From the NCBI GenBank assembly GCA_009746045.1, contig RPFO01000418.1:2893240-2957239 (forward strand): a stretch of DNA of 64,000 bases, given 5' to 3'. The notes beneath the pieces were generated by a model. It was not told the DNA's origin. It did no database searches and saw only the letters and a program-made list of their open reading frames with translations. The stretch's first letter is position 1. Each line of letters begins with the position of its first letter. The position numbers and the translations under genes were made by a program. Shown here in pieces: positions 31,901 to 39,074 of this stretch. The stretch is from Mesostigma viride. Its lineage: Eukaryota > Streptophyta > Mesostigmatophyceae > Mesostigmatales > Mesostigmataceae.

Positions 31901-34727
31901 TCTTCGTCCCAGGCCACTGCCCACATCGTGCCTGTAGGATGCACATTATTATCGATACGGCTGGTGCGGCCTGTGGCATGCAGCTGGCCCCACCCAGATG
32001 TCACCACCCCGCTATTAGCAAAGCAGCAGGTGGAGTCTAACTAAAGTATAGTATAATGACTAAGTATAGTATAACTAAAGAAGCAGGTGGAGTCTAACTA
32101 ACTTTTCTCACAGCTCATGAATCAGAATATAGCCAGAGATTCCTATCAATCCTATGATCAGGATCCAGTTGAGTGAGTTGACACAACTGAATGGTGAGTA
32201 GTAGCTCTTGTGTGTGAAGGACAATCCTGCTACCGCTCCGCTAAGGCACCTGTTTTCCCCCAATTTTTAGTGGCTCTTGTTGTGAAGTGTCGCCTCCCAT
32301 GTTTTCATAGCGGCTCCTGCTGTGTCATCGCTATGTACTGCCTCCTGATGCTTATAGCTGCTCCTGTCGTGCCATACCACCATTATAAACTGAACACGTA
32401 TCCCACCGAGTTTTGGATTTACTAGACGCTCCGACCGGTGCAACTGTTGAGCAGTAGAGGAGCGCAGTGTTAGAAGGCAAGCATAGAACCGCTTCTACCT
32501 CAGTTCCATGATAATGCAGGTGGGAGTTCACAGGAGCTATTAAGGTGAGGGTCCTTTGCCAGACCACCTTAAAACCATATCATGGCATAATATGCAGGGC
32601 TGACCTGGGGGTACCCAAAAACCCCAACATTCATGTCCCACGTAGCTCCCACAAAAACCAGCATCTTCATTAAAACAATAAGTGGAAGCATACATGTGAC
32701 ACTAATTGACATGCCCGGAGGCACGCCGTTCAAGGCCCTTCATGAAGTACGTTGCCCAATCACCCCCGCCCTGGCTTTCCCTTGAAGCCGCACTCCACCT
32801 TGCTCGTTGTCACAAGTGACCGCCCTGCCGCAAAACGGGAGCCCCCCCACATCGGGAGGCGTGTGCCCGGCGGCTGTGGATGCATGGCCAGGCCCAAAAA
32901 GGCCCAGCGCATTTGCACTGCGATTGCGCACGGCCAGCCTATCATGACCCCTCTCGGGGCCCCGAGTCGGTACCGCTATGGCCGTCTCCCCATAGACCCG
33001 GGGTGCTTCGAGAAAAAACGTGGACCTAGCCCAGGCCCCGCCAGCCCGGATGCCCGAGGCCACAGCCCCAGGCACCTGGCTGAACGAGAGTCCGTTCAGC
33101 CAAGACCGCATTCCCCCCCGAGGTTTCTATGCGTGGGGAAAAAATTTCTAGCTTAGGCGCTTTTCCCATCGCCGTCCCCAGCCCCAACCACCCCCCCTCG
33201 GCGGAAGGCAATTGCAAAGTTTGCTGGCCAGCAGCAATTTCCGAAGAAAAAGCCGCAGGCCGCGGACCGAGACACGGGTCGCCAGTGCCAGCCATCCGGC
33301 TCCAACCCGGGGTGCAAGCATCCCCAGGTACGGAGCACCAGCTCGCGCACTGGGCCGACCAAGCGACAGTTGAGCACCTGTCACGGCATCCGGCCCACCA
33401 AAGACCCCAAGCTGGGGAAAAGGTGCGGACCGGAGGTAATCATTGCCTTTTCTTTTAGTTAACCGGGCGAGGAACTACGCCTGGCCGGTTAACAACTGGA
33501 AGTCTCACCACTGGCCAAGTGGCCAGTGCAACCAGTGCTTTTGGGATTTTGCTCCACAGCACCCATAGCTGCGGCTGCCGCCGCAACGACAACGAGCAAA
33601 GAAAGAGGCCGACAAAACCAGCCAGAGCGGCTTTTAGTCGCAAAACCTCCCTTATCCCTAGCTAACTGACGTCATTAAACCCTTATGTTCAGTGGATGCT
33701 AGTAAGACGCTAACCGTACAGACCGGGGGTAGAATATCCCGAATCTGCACGGCTAGTATTAAATAATGCGTAGGTTGTTCTTTTCAGGGGCACTGCACCT
33801 CACGCCCCGTTCCGCCCGGGTATAATCAACCCAAGCGCGGAACGCACATTTTATTTAATTCATTTTTCAACCATGCACTATATTGCATCTACTAATCACA
33901 AAAGCTCTAGCCAAACAGCTACGAGTAAACACTACGACCTATAAGCCGCTCATCCAGCGGCCTCTTGTTCCCGCATTCACGTATAGAAGAAACTCCGTTC
34001 AAAGAACCCCGATTTAGCATGTAAATGGGATGTGGGGGGGTCATCTGTGGCCATGGTCATCAATAAAATTATCGACATTGCAAAACGCACAAACTCCCCT
34101 ATGTAATAGGATCATAAACTCATCGTCTTCTAGATTCGCTCAATTTTTCTGCATTCCGCATGCTATCTTCTTTGCCTAGTTTGCCTAAAATCACGTCGCC
34201 ATGGCCAGCTCCGGTAGGGGAGCGCGCGCTGTGCGCCACTTTTTCACGGTACGGACGAGTACCGCGAAATTTTTCGGCGCCAAAAAATTCACACCGGGAC
34301 CAACACCGTATGTAAGCATGCCGGGCTCGTAGCCTGACCCTATTGCAAACTAAGGGCATGCATGGGGCACTCCTGCTGTTTCAAAGCTGAATACTAACAC
34401 CTTATAAGTTTTCCTGGCAAACATGGCTGGCTCACGGACGCAGGTGACTCTTCTCAAACCGGATTGATTACCGCCATCGTAATCCCAGTTGTTGGCGGTG
34501 TGATTGCAATTGCAGTCATCGCTGCGGTTGCGTATGTGATGATTCAGAGGCAGCACGAGACAGCGGTCACCCAAGCAAACAGCATGCACCACGCAGCAGT
34601 TTCTCATGCGCCCAAGTCACATCCAACGGCGACCGCATTGGCAAGCCAGCATGTAACCGTTCGTTCATCGCCTCGATCATCATTTGATGATGTGCATGGC
34701 GCACATATTGGCACACATTTGCTTTGA
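3432..34727 (+). CDS. Large multi-exon gene: secreted/type I membrane multidomain protein with hydrolase-like, PPC-like, Pro-rich, cadherin-like and TM regions
   Basis: Gene model assembled by eye. Exons: 3432-4514, 5937-6171, 7732-8626, 9309-9439, 11623-11831, 13208-13257, 14583-14725, 15965-16194, 16667-16722, 21253-21431, 22684-22871, an uncertain short exon, 24747-24898, 25877-26067, 26480-26535, 27667-28893, 29519-29807, 31491-31589 and 34444-34727. Phases are compatible at every junction except inside the Pro-rich exon. Acceptors are AG and donors GT, with one GC donor at 13,258. The N-terminus has a signal peptide (hydrophobic LLALVLALHAC), and the last exon has one membrane helix and a stop. 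This suggests a surface protein with a large ectodomain, perhaps in the cell wall or extracellular matrix. It could instead be two genes split near the Pro-rich exon. No transcript data were available, so exon edges are inferred. Confidence 0.65.
4722..5476. repeat. 14 bp minisatellite (GGCTGCGTGGTGGT)n in intron 1
   Basis: About 50 tandem variants of the 14-mer GGCTGCGTGGTGGT fill most of the first intron. Because 14 is not a multiple of three, all frames stay open and give artificial 14-residue-period proteins on both strands, such as the His/Pro/Thr-rich frame on the minus strand. I do not regard these as genes. Confidence 0.9.
5579..5752. repeat. 68 bp tandem repeat, about 2.5 copies
   Basis: The unit starts TTCGCTGCATGTTTTCGCGC and recurs at 5,579, 5,647 and 5,715, a period of 68, with two or three substitutions per copy. 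It lies in intron 1, about 200 bases before exon 2. Confidence 0.85.
5937..6171 (+). CDS. Exon 2: beta-rich linker before the hydrolase domain
   Basis: The acceptor is TGTGTGCAG|GAAGGG and the donor TTCCAG|GTGGGT, both phase 0. The exon encodes about 78 residues containing GVDYAAIFLSGLY and the segment RWETTLMLHADWLAREQRFQ. In this setting the end of exon 2 and the start of exon 3 (APYALRNVTLRSVDLGYL) read as one domain in front of the hydrolase fold. The last bases of the exon plus the donor are copied, imperfectly, near 6,255-6,335 inside the following intron. Confidence 0.6.
6663..6952. repeat. Minisatellite of GCCTAGTTAGTGGGGT / GCCTGGTTCTGGGGGT units
   Basis: Alternating 16-17 base units occur within intron 2. 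They are clearly tandem, with two main variants mixed in irregular order. No coding meaning is seen. Confidence 0.9.
7732..8626 (+). CDS. Exon 3: alpha/beta-hydrolase (lipase-like) domain with altered nucleophile elbow
   Basis: The acceptor is CACACGCAG|GCGCCG (phase 0) and the donor GCAACAG|GTGGGT (phase 1). It encodes 298 residues. Visible lipase-fold hallmarks are the oxyanion-loop strand VILVHGYCSS, the elbow strand YTIIAHGQGGAAALHLY, SVGTPYQGTPLA and a late His-rich segment (HNMGHKTGWCHT). The architecture resembles the hydrolase module of conditioned-medium-factor-like secreted proteins as I remember them; this is a moderate-confidence assignment. The elbow codon is GGC (Gly) where the family pattern G/A-H-S-Q-G expects Ser. 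The protein may therefore be a non-catalytic binding module, unless the base is an error or allele. Confidence 0.65.
8966..9066. repeat. Short tandem repeat GAGTTAGATAGAGAACT
   Basis: Four to five imperfect 17-base copies lie within the intron after the hydrolase exon. Confidence 0.7.
9309..13257 (+). CDS. PPC-like module 1 (three exons)
   Basis: Exons are 9309-9439 (phase 1 to 0), 11623-11831 (0 to 2) and 13208-13257 (2 to 1). The spliced module starts with an Asp built across the intron (G|AT) followed by ALAIPLTPVYGVGSTLTVTG. It continues through LYSYRPKIGQRVTIEV, a pair of Cys and LTAGADYYIAVDG, and finishes GYAGGANYSLAITVTAQ. This fits bacterial-type pre-peptidase C-terminal (PPC-like) beta-sandwich domains: aromatic-Pro start, Cys pair, a late T-A-G-x-x-Y-x-I-x-V strand and a final G-x-x-x-L-x-V strand. 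The third exon leaves through a GC donor (CAAG|GCAAGT). Confidence 0.65.
9440..10995. repeat. 62 bp minisatellite, about 25 copies, starting at a 5' splice site
   Basis: Unit GAATATGGGGCAGTGCTACG plus 42 more bases, ending GCTGGGATTAC. Starts at 9,445, 9,507, 9,569 and onward are exactly 62 apart, and copies differ at only a few positions (AGTGCT/AGCGCT/AATGCT and TTAC/TTAT). The first, slightly divergent copy begins at the exon-intron boundary (GACGTG|GTATGG). The array fills most of this intron. Confidence 0.97.
11120..11311. repeat. Cluster of short tandem repeats (30 bp x3, GTGC, 10 bp GGCTTCTAAT)
   Basis: Three copies of a 30-base unit around CCAACGAATAGCTCCGAGGC are followed by a GTGC microsatellite and about six copies of GGCTTCTAAT. 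All are intronic. Confidence 0.85.
11879..12045. repeat. 37 bp tandem repeat, about 4.5 copies
   Basis: Unit CACCACTAGAGCTCTTCCCT plus 17 bases; two unit types alternate (ending AACGAAGAG or AATGAATAG). The array starts about 50 bases downstream of the module 1 exon 2 donor and ends in a short CCCTAAACCCTAAACAGTA tract. Confidence 0.9.
12824..13092. repeat. 17 bp minisatellite GGGCACACTGGACTATA
   Basis: About 16 imperfect copies, some shortened to GGGCACACTGGATA, lie in the intron before exon 13208-13257. Confidence 0.9.
14469..14541. repeat. Poly-C, (TC)n and (CA)n microsatellites
   Basis: A run of about 30 C is followed by CT and CA repeats just upstream of exon 14583-14725. The pyrimidine tract may double as a strong polypyrimidine signal for the acceptor. 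Confidence 0.9.
14583..16722 (+). CDS. PPC-like module 2 (three exons)
   Basis: Exons are 14583-14725 (phase 1 to 0), 15965-16194 (0 to 2) and 16667-16722 (2 to 1), the same phase plan as module 1. This is the best preserved module. It begins DGDTTDNPIVIP, continues VFTYVPAYTQTVRFDTC, then FDTVLEIKRADG, CSDDA, a Cys-Phe-Asn segment, LAAGVTYRILVKG and finally GYYEDSTGWFALTLTV. The FDTVL strand, the C-x-D-D turn and the AGxxYxIxVxG strand are classic PPC-domain features. Its middle exon has about 20 more residues than that of module 4. Confidence 0.75.
15788..15914. repeat. 52 bp tandem repeat, about 2.4 copies
   Basis: CTGCGCTGGTTGTCTCATGG recurs at 15,789, 15,841 and 15,893. The array lies immediately upstream of the module 2 middle-exon acceptor. 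Confidence 0.85.
16291..16443. repeat. Interstitial telomeric array (CCCTAAA)11 between direct repeats
   Basis: Eleven near-perfect CCCTAAA units (16,329-16,406, one variant CCCTTAA) lie between two copies of a sequence around AGTAAGTGTCCATTT...GCGAGCATTTTGGAA, at 16,291 and 16,407. TTTAGGG-type telomeres are known from plants and many green algae. The flanking duplication suggests repair-associated insertion of telomeric DNA. Confidence 0.9.
16861..17095. repeat. (TAG)n microsatellite
   Basis: About 75 mostly perfect AGT/TAG triplets lie in the intron between modules 2 and 3. Long poly-Ser, poly-Val and poly-Leu frames come only from this repeat. Confidence 0.95.
17727..20863. mobile_element. 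Repeat element bounded by long diverged inverted repeats
   Basis: The stretch 17,727-18,000 recurs in inverted, diverged form at about 20,572-20,863. Both carry GCCGAGGAAACCAAGGACCT, a tract translating to LMGKVVD and LTQCLAG. Nested inside the left end is a second inverted repeat (about 17,980-18,098 against 18,186-18,306). A motif CTTAAGGGGA(C/G)GGGACATGCC is found in opposite orientation at both inner edges (about 18,297 and 20,556). This looks like a non-autonomous DNA element or foldback repeat in the intron between modules 2 and 3. No transposase is recognisable. An 80-residue basic fragment around 19,720-19,960 may be a coding remnant. Confidence 0.5.
20378..20552. repeat. Dispersed repeat, copy A, with TTTTTTGGCGCCAAAAAA palindrome
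   Basis: This segment starts CATAAACTCATCGTCTT, passes through GCCATGGCCA and ends in a palindromic TTTTTTGGCGCCAAAAAA. A related segment lies at 34,112-34,290 in the same order. Both copies are in introns of the large gene. Confidence 0.75.
21000..21160. repeat. Imperfect repeats of GGTAGGGTAGTTTGGTTTGC
   Basis: Several diverged copies of a GTTTGCCTACTC...GGTAGGGT unit lie directly before the module 3 first exon. Confidence 0.7.
21253..23489 (+). CDS. PPC-like module 3 (third exon uncertain)
   Basis: Exons are 21253-21431 (phase 1 to 0; TGPVETPAVRKSVVISPLAQ then VGDTYTVTTN) and 22684-22871 (0 to 2; LYTYTPNVPQLLGIDAC, CSC motif, LVAGVQYYIMVKD). The short closing exon is not obvious. A candidate with correct phase and a GTAAGT donor is 23452-23489, but it lacks the usual G-x-x-x-L-x-V strand, so I hold it only weakly. 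A separate stretch at 23155-23194 has AG/GT edges but the wrong phase. Confidence 0.5.
21753..21798. repeat. Perfect 46 bp palindrome
   Basis: TGTCTTTAGAGTCCGATGAC + CAG | CTG + its exact complement, two 23-base arms with no spacer, in the intron between the first and second exons of module 3. Confidence 0.95.
22010..22345. repeat. TTTGTTGTTGTC(TC)TA pyrimidine-rich minisatellite
   Basis: A run of 15-18 base units such as CTATTTGTTGTTGTCTCTA, intronic. The Leu/Cys/Val-rich open frames across it are by-products. Confidence 0.85.
24747..26535 (+). CDS. PPC-like module 4 (three exons)
   Basis: Exons are 24747-24898 (phase 1 to 0; GDLLSSVAIVIPPLASVGNR), 25877-26067 (0 to 2; VYSYVPGVSQLVDVSACVAS, CACH motif, LSAGVSYRIEVRG) and 26480-26535 (2 to 1; FNASGYGSFNLTLEVKPW). 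Phases and strand order match modules 1 and 2, although the FDTVL strand is changed to FPAVVEM. It joins directly to the Pro-rich exon. Confidence 0.7.
24874..25033. repeat. 52 bp tandem repeat containing three copies of a 5' splice site
   Basis: The end of exon 24747-24898, its donor (CCATA|GTAAGT) and following intron bases are repeated at 52-base spacing (24,874; 24,926; 24,978; partial at about 25,030). Use of a downstream donor copy would add an in-frame TAG and truncate the protein. Confidence 0.9.
25121..25228. repeat. (GGGA)n microsatellite
   Basis: About 26 near-perfect GGGA units. Pro-Ser-Leu and Gly-Arg-Glu frames on the two strands are artefacts of the repeat. Confidence 0.95.
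25468..25523. repeat. 12 bp tandem repeat GCAGTCACTGTA
   Basis: Four to five exact or near-exact copies, intronic. Confidence 0.9.
26812..26916. repeat. 52 bp direct repeat, two copies
   Basis: GATTCTATAGCTATACATCC... recurs at 26,864 with three substitutions, in the intron before the Pro-rich exon. Confidence 0.85.
27667..28893 (+). CDS. Pro/Ser-rich linker and cadherin-like beta-sandwich exon
   Basis: The acceptor is TCTGCAG|GTCCCC (phase 1) and the donor GAGCAG|GTGCGC (phase 0). The entry frame gives PPPPSPPPPSPP repeats like pherophorins and other hydroxyproline-rich algal wall proteins, but it meets TAA at 28,098. A second frame is Pro-rich to about 28,430. The third frame carries the folded part: LLSLTLADGYQLRQ, an NPSIQEYYVTI strand, VTISATW, LTPFLVGMTPVTLEARLFG and LNVVRL, a pattern of Pfam-type cadherin-like beta-sandwich domains. 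It ends in an alpha-helical EDAQDALRSDLADAYDL. Continuity requires small indels or hidden introns within the C-rich tract. Confidence 0.6.
29519..29807 (+). CDS. SEA-like exon
   Basis: The acceptor is GTCCACAG|GTGGAG (phase 0) and the donor CCGGAAG|GTATAC (phase 1). The text VEFQDFSRGSVIAKYTVAPL, then a helix ASRAEAEAQDALAETMAQEL and a strand, together with the helix at the end of the previous exon, resembles SEA-type modules near membranes. This is a pattern judgement, not a certain family call. The donor region is followed by about four diverged tandem copies of itself. Confidence 0.5.
29791..29990. repeat. Tandem copies (46-50 bp) of a 5' splice site region
   Basis: GGGCAACCGGAAGGTAT and diverged forms recur near 29,797, 29,847, 29,892 and 29,938. 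The first is the donor of the SEA-like exon. Further GGCAACCGGCAG fragments occur near 30,030 and 30,398. Confidence 0.75.
30034..30250. repeat. AATAGGTATCAAGGAACAGTC repeats
   Basis: Imperfect copies with period about 20-30 bases, intronic. Confidence 0.7.
30469..30684. repeat. 17 bp minisatellite CCCGCTGATCACTGTAT
   Basis: About 12 copies, nearly identical (CCCGC or CCCAC). Each carries a TGATCA palindrome. Confidence 0.95.
31491..31589 (+). CDS. Small Cys-rich exon before the membrane helix
   Basis: The acceptor is GTTCGCAG|TCGCCT (phase 1) and the donor TCTCCAG|GTAAGT (phase 1). It encodes about 33 residues with CPPCPP and, later, YRCSCILAESP. Phases fit the SEA-like exon upstream and the membrane exon downstream, and the donor matches consensus. 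It has no family assignment; it may be a juxtamembrane disulfide knot. Confidence 0.5.
32580..33660. other. GC-rich intronic block without supported gene
   Basis: Open frames exist on both strands (for example 32,752-33,156 + and 33,026-33,295 -) but show no recognisable motif. It contains a near-palindrome around GGCTGAACGAGAGTCCGTTC. It may be another repeat element within the last intron. Confidence 0.35.
34112..34290. repeat. Dispersed repeat, copy B, with GGCGCCAAAAAATT core
   Basis: Diverged copy of 20,378-20,552: same start (CATAAACTCATCGTCTTC), same GCCATGGCCA and same palindromic GGCGCC core with A/T arms. It lies about 150 bases before the last exon. Confidence 0.75.
34444..34727 (+). 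CDS. Last exon: transmembrane helix and cytoplasmic tail
   Basis: The acceptor is GGACGCAG|GTGACT (phase 1), and the exon closes with TGA at 34,725. It starts GDSSQTG, followed by a hydrophobic helix (LITAIVIPVVGGVIAIAVIA) and a tail with basic and His/Ser residues. This is typical of a type I membrane protein with about 60 cytoplasmic residues. The retrotransposon copies begin about 120 bases after the stop. Confidence 0.7.
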
Positions 34728-34847
34728 GCCAGCAATAAGCGACAGAGTTGATCATATGCTCCATGACATCCCAGCGGGGCAAGCAGTACATGGGCATTAA
34801 TTTATTTTACTATTTATTTGTATACTGACTATTAATTTGATTATTTA

Positions 34848-35156
34848 TTGATTCACACGTGACTGTGTCACGTGAGCATAAGTCCTCAGTGGGATGGGAA
34901 TGGGATGGAATGGACAATGCTAGCTGATGTAGTTCCTAGTTACAGGGTTCTGGGCACCACGACCCGAATCGCTGTGACTGCCAAACTGGGTCACACGCGG
35001 AGCCCCCACTGACTTGGGTGTGGTCTCCTTTATCACTACCTGCCACCTATCCTTGCAAGCCATTTGCCTTCATATGACAGACAAACCAGGACGCTGCCCG
35101 GGCGTGAGCCTGTGCCTTCTAGGGTAGCACATGTCTATTATGCCTAGCCTATATTA
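34848..35156 (-). mobile_element. Short 5'-truncated non-LTR retrotransposon copy (3' end only)
   Basis: Diverged duplicate of the 3' end of the neighbouring element. It shares CACGTGACTG...GTGAGCATAAGTCC, AAGTCCTCAGTGGGA, CTAGTTACAGGG and CACACGCGGAGCCCCCAC in the same order. It lies head to tail with the longer copy at 35,262. Confidence 0.75.
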
Positions 35157-35261
35157 GACTTTTGATCCAGATGGTTGAGAAGAAATGCGGGGACGGAATG
35201 CAATATACGAGAATGCTCATAACTTTTGACTCCGGCCATGAAATTTCATCGGGTTAATTAA

Positions 35262-37470
35262 TTAACACGTGACTGCGTCATGTGAGCATAAGTCCTCAGT
35301 GGGAGGGGAACATGGAATGGAATGGATGACCAGTGTAAGCTATCTAGGTCCTAGTTACAGGGGTGTGGGCACCGCGGCCCGAATCGCTATGAATGCCATA
35401 GTAACGTGGTCACACGCGGAGCCCCCACAGACTTGGGGGTGGTCTCCTTCACTTCATCACTACTTGCCATCTATCCTTGCGTACCATCTGCCTCCATATT
35501 ACAGACAAAACAGGAGGCTGCCCGGGTGTGAGCCCGTCACGTCTAGCTAGTGTAGCAGTCATGTCCATGCCGAGTCTATCACGAAAAGTCCACGGGTGGC
35601 GGCCCTGCCGCGCGCGGCCTGGGGCACGCCAGGTGAGGACATATCGCCCACGCTGGGCGGGGCAGTGGTGCCAGCTAGTCTATCTGATGTGTCTACCTGA
35701 TCTGTGCGGGCCAGGTGCCCAGCTAGGCCCAGGCGCCTGTGCCTAATTATAGTGTGGGAAACATAGGGCAAATCAGCGTACAAATCCTCATAACTAATGT
35801 GCAAACCAAAGGGGAATGTTAAGGGCCTTGCGCAGCATCTTGGTGACGTTGCCGTCGAGTCGTTGCTCCAGCTCCTGCGTCAGTGTCCAGGTCTCGGCGC
35901 CGTAGTAGGTCAGCATCGTCAGAATGACGACCTTGAAGAGGTCGCGCTTGACGATCCGGGGTAGGGCGGGGTTGCTACACCAGCGGCGGTGGTCATGGAG
36001 TTGCGCCCACGCCATGCCGATCCGTGTCGTCAGGTCGTCCTCGCAGTCGGGAAGCCAACTGCCGAGCAGCTTGAAGCGGCCTGAAGTAGGGTAGTTGACC
36101 TCGGTGTCGTCTAAGAGGCGGAGTGTGGGTGGGGGCCCTGCCATGCCGAGGGCCAGGGCCTCCGTTTTGGGGCTGATTTCTAGACCAACCGCCCGATCGA
36201 GCCTCGAGCGCCAGGCAGTCCGGCCAAAGTTGGGCAGACTCCGGCTTCTCGATGAGCGTGATGTCGTCGGCATAAATGAGGTCAGCTAGTAAATTCTGCT
36301 TGTTAGTCGGCCTCCCTTCTCCAAGCTCATTCGTGATCGCTAGGCCAGGGGCACGGCCTGCAATGCTAGCAAAGCGAGCACGTGCCTGGCGCATAACATA
36401 ATCCACTACAATAATAAACAGGTACGGCGACACTGGGACGCAACCCTGCCAGACGCCGGTCTGCCGTGGGCATGGCGGGGTAAAGCCGTGTTGAGTGCGC
36501 ACCGAAGTGGTCGACCCCTCATACAGCGTGTGGTCGATGACGGTAATCAGGGGAGTGGGGACGCGAGCGCGAGCAAGTACACTAGAGCGTCAGAGGCAGC
36601 CCATAGAGCGTCCCAGAGGACAGAATCAAAAGCCTTGATGAAGTCGACGAAGATCAGGATGGCGGGAAACTCACCAGGTTGCAGGAGAGCGATTTCCTCG
36701 AAGAGGCGATGCGCGACGAAGATGGCCATGACGGTGTTGCGCCCAGGACGAAAGCCCATTTGACTTTCCCCTAGGTGATGGTCGAGAGCAGAACGAAGGC
36801 GGTTGAGGATCATGCGCATGCATGAACAACTTGAGTGCGGCGCTCTGGATGCAGACTGCTCGATAGTTGGCGGGGTCGTCAGGGGAACCTTTGTTTTTGT
36901 ACAGCATAATACGGCAGCTGTGCTGCCACTCAGGAATCGGCGGCGCGTCGGCAAGCAGGATCCGGTTGCAGACGTCAAGCAGGATCGAACCCCGTTAGCG
37001 CCGTCAGTTTAATCACCGGGGCAGGGAGCTGGTCAGGTCCAACTTCGGCGTAGAAGCGGAGTTGCTTGGCAGCGGATCTCAGCTCGAGCTCGGTGAACGG
37101 CATGGTAGCTCGTTGGGGTCGGCCAGGGGTTCCGTCAGGGCCGGGTACGTGTACATAGTCGATCCTGCTCAGCGGCGTGCGGCGTGGGCGGCGCAGGGAC
37201 GTCCGCAGGCGCTACTGCCAGGCGCGCGGCCGCCAGAGGGCCAAGCGGCGGAGGCGACGAGGGGGCGCCGAGCAGCCGGGACTGGGAGGAATACCACTGG
37301 TCGAGCTGCTGCTGCGGTGATCCAGAGAGCGCCCGCGGCGCCGGCTGCGCGCCGCCGGCGGGCCGTTGGGCGTGATGCAGGCGGGTCCAGGCGTACTTGC
37401 CGTGCTGGTCCTTGAGGTGGGCGAAGTACTCGCGGACATGGAGGTCCTCCTGCTCCTTGGTCGCCTGCCG
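35262..37470 (-). mobile_element. Non-LTR (LINE-type) retrotransposon with reverse transcriptase, frame-broken
   Basis: Minus-strand reading recovers an ordered set of RT motifs: the N-terminal finger MLYKNKGSPDDPANYRAVCI, then SQMGFRPGRNTVMAI, the catalytic block A LIFVDFIKAFDSVLWDALW, QGCVPVSPYLF and the YADDI catalytic box. The thumb and C-terminal region include RIGMAWAQL, YYGAETWTLTQELEQRLDG and the GLAGHLARTDQ motif. Frames change several times, so the copy is inactive. The 5' end (about 37.47 kb) and the 3' end, which shares the CACGTGACTGCGTCA stretch with other copies, are approximate. Confidence 0.85.
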
Positions 37471-37920
37471 GATTAATTAATATTTATAAATTAGAAACAT
37501 AACTCCGTTGGGAGTATCTGTAGCACATATCCCTGAGAAGGGGCATAATATGGCTTTTAATACATTCTGGCTACTTCATGCAAGGATGGGAATGTAAGCT
37601 ACCCTTGCTCTAGGTGCACCAAGGCACCTGCACCCTCATCATGATGTATCGCGCTATGCCCAGCTAAGGGGGAGCGTGGCATGTGGGGGAAGATCATCAT
37701 GGCTATACAACAGCTATGGCATGGCTTCTCAGCAGGGAGTGACTCCCTGCATGGGCACGGCATAATAAAATAAAGCTAGGCATCATCTGGAGGGTGGCTC
37801 AACATAGGCACACATGTACATGACTAAAAAGGCTAGGCCTCAGCTGGTATAATGCCTGTAGTAGGCGGGCATGTACAAGGCCACTGTCTAACTATTCTAC
37901 ACTACTGCAGCTGTATTCCC

Positions 37921-39074
37921 CTAGGCTGGGGCTTCTGGAGTCGCTGGGGCCGCGGTGGTCGAGGGGGTCGCGTGCCAGGGCTTGTGGCCGACGTAGATGG
38001 CCGCCCCCTTCCAGTACATCGGCTGGCCCGCCTTGGTCTGCCAGAGCTGGAGGTAGGTCGGCCATAGCTCCCGTCCCTGCCTGCCGGATGGCCGAGTGGT
38101 AATCGGCTCTGAGGCGGGCGTAGCGGGCGGGGTCGCGGTTAAGTCGCGCAGGGCTTGCCGGGCCTGGATGACGGCGGGGAGCCGGTGCAGGCTGGTGAAG
38201 CGGGGCAGGCGGCGGGGGGGCAGCAAGTAAGTAAGTAAGTACTTGCGTGTCATGCGCAAAGGCATGCCACGGAGTACTATGCTAATCTCATTAGAAAAAA
38301 ATAATTACACAAAAGTTTAAACAAATATCGTATGCATCATTCCCCAACCATTAAGCACTAGATGGGGATGTAATCCTCATCCGAGCTGTCCTCTACTGTA
38401 ATGGCAGACGAGGCGGTAGTGTAGCGGCTATCCTCAGGGCCAATAACCTCCACCTGCGAACTTCTACCCTGGCTAGCAACGGGCCGCTGGGCCCGTGGGG
38501 AGAAAACAGGAGCATACCCCTCAGGAAGGTGCTTATCGCAGATGGCAGCCCATTTCTCCTTGTCAATCATGCGGGCGCGGAGTACGGATAGTCCCAGAAG
38601 CCCTGCATCTTCAAGCAGTTGTGTCACATAGGTCCGGGTCGCGCCGCGCCGGTGGCGCAGCCGGGCGCGCGCAAGTTTGCCAGTGGGTTGCGATGGGACA
38701 AGGGGACCCTGCCATAGGAGGAGGTGTCTACCTGGTTGGCCCGTCTTAAGCCCCCCGGCAGGGCCCACATCAGTATTCACCTGGTCTGTGCGGGCAAGAT
38801 GGCCGGCAAAGAGGAGGCAGCAGGGCCCCGGCCGCGGGCAGCTTGCCAGCGAGGTGCCGAAGGGCCGATGCCGGGCCGGCAGCGGGCAGCTGGGCGTGGC
38901 TGGCCGGGATATGTCCAGCGCGTCGACGAACAGTCTCCTCTGCCGCGCGCTTGTGGGCGCACTTTTCAGGGAAGTCCTCCAGAGCGGCGTCAGATTTCTC
39001 AAGCAACTGTAGTGTGCGCAAATCAGGTGGTGCCACGTGCTTACCAACGGCATGCCCCCAAAGAAATTCAACAT
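37921..39074 (-). mobile_element. Second retrotransposon-derived fragment (C-terminal RT-like region)
   Basis: A minus-strand open frame at 38,358-39,074 carries GHLARTDQV as in the LINE copies. It is followed by a QPTGKLARARLRHRRGATRTYV segment and LRARMIDKEKWAAICDKHLP, typical of the end of non-LTR polyproteins, and an acidic tail VEDSSDEDYIPI. A further frame at 37,921-38,265 may belong to the same element. It is a different, possibly younger family than the copy at 35-37 kb. Confidence 0.55.

Noticed and set aside
32740-33458. Overlapping 60-134 residue frames on both strands
   Set aside because: No motif, biased GC-rich DNA inside the last intron; treated as a possible repeat.
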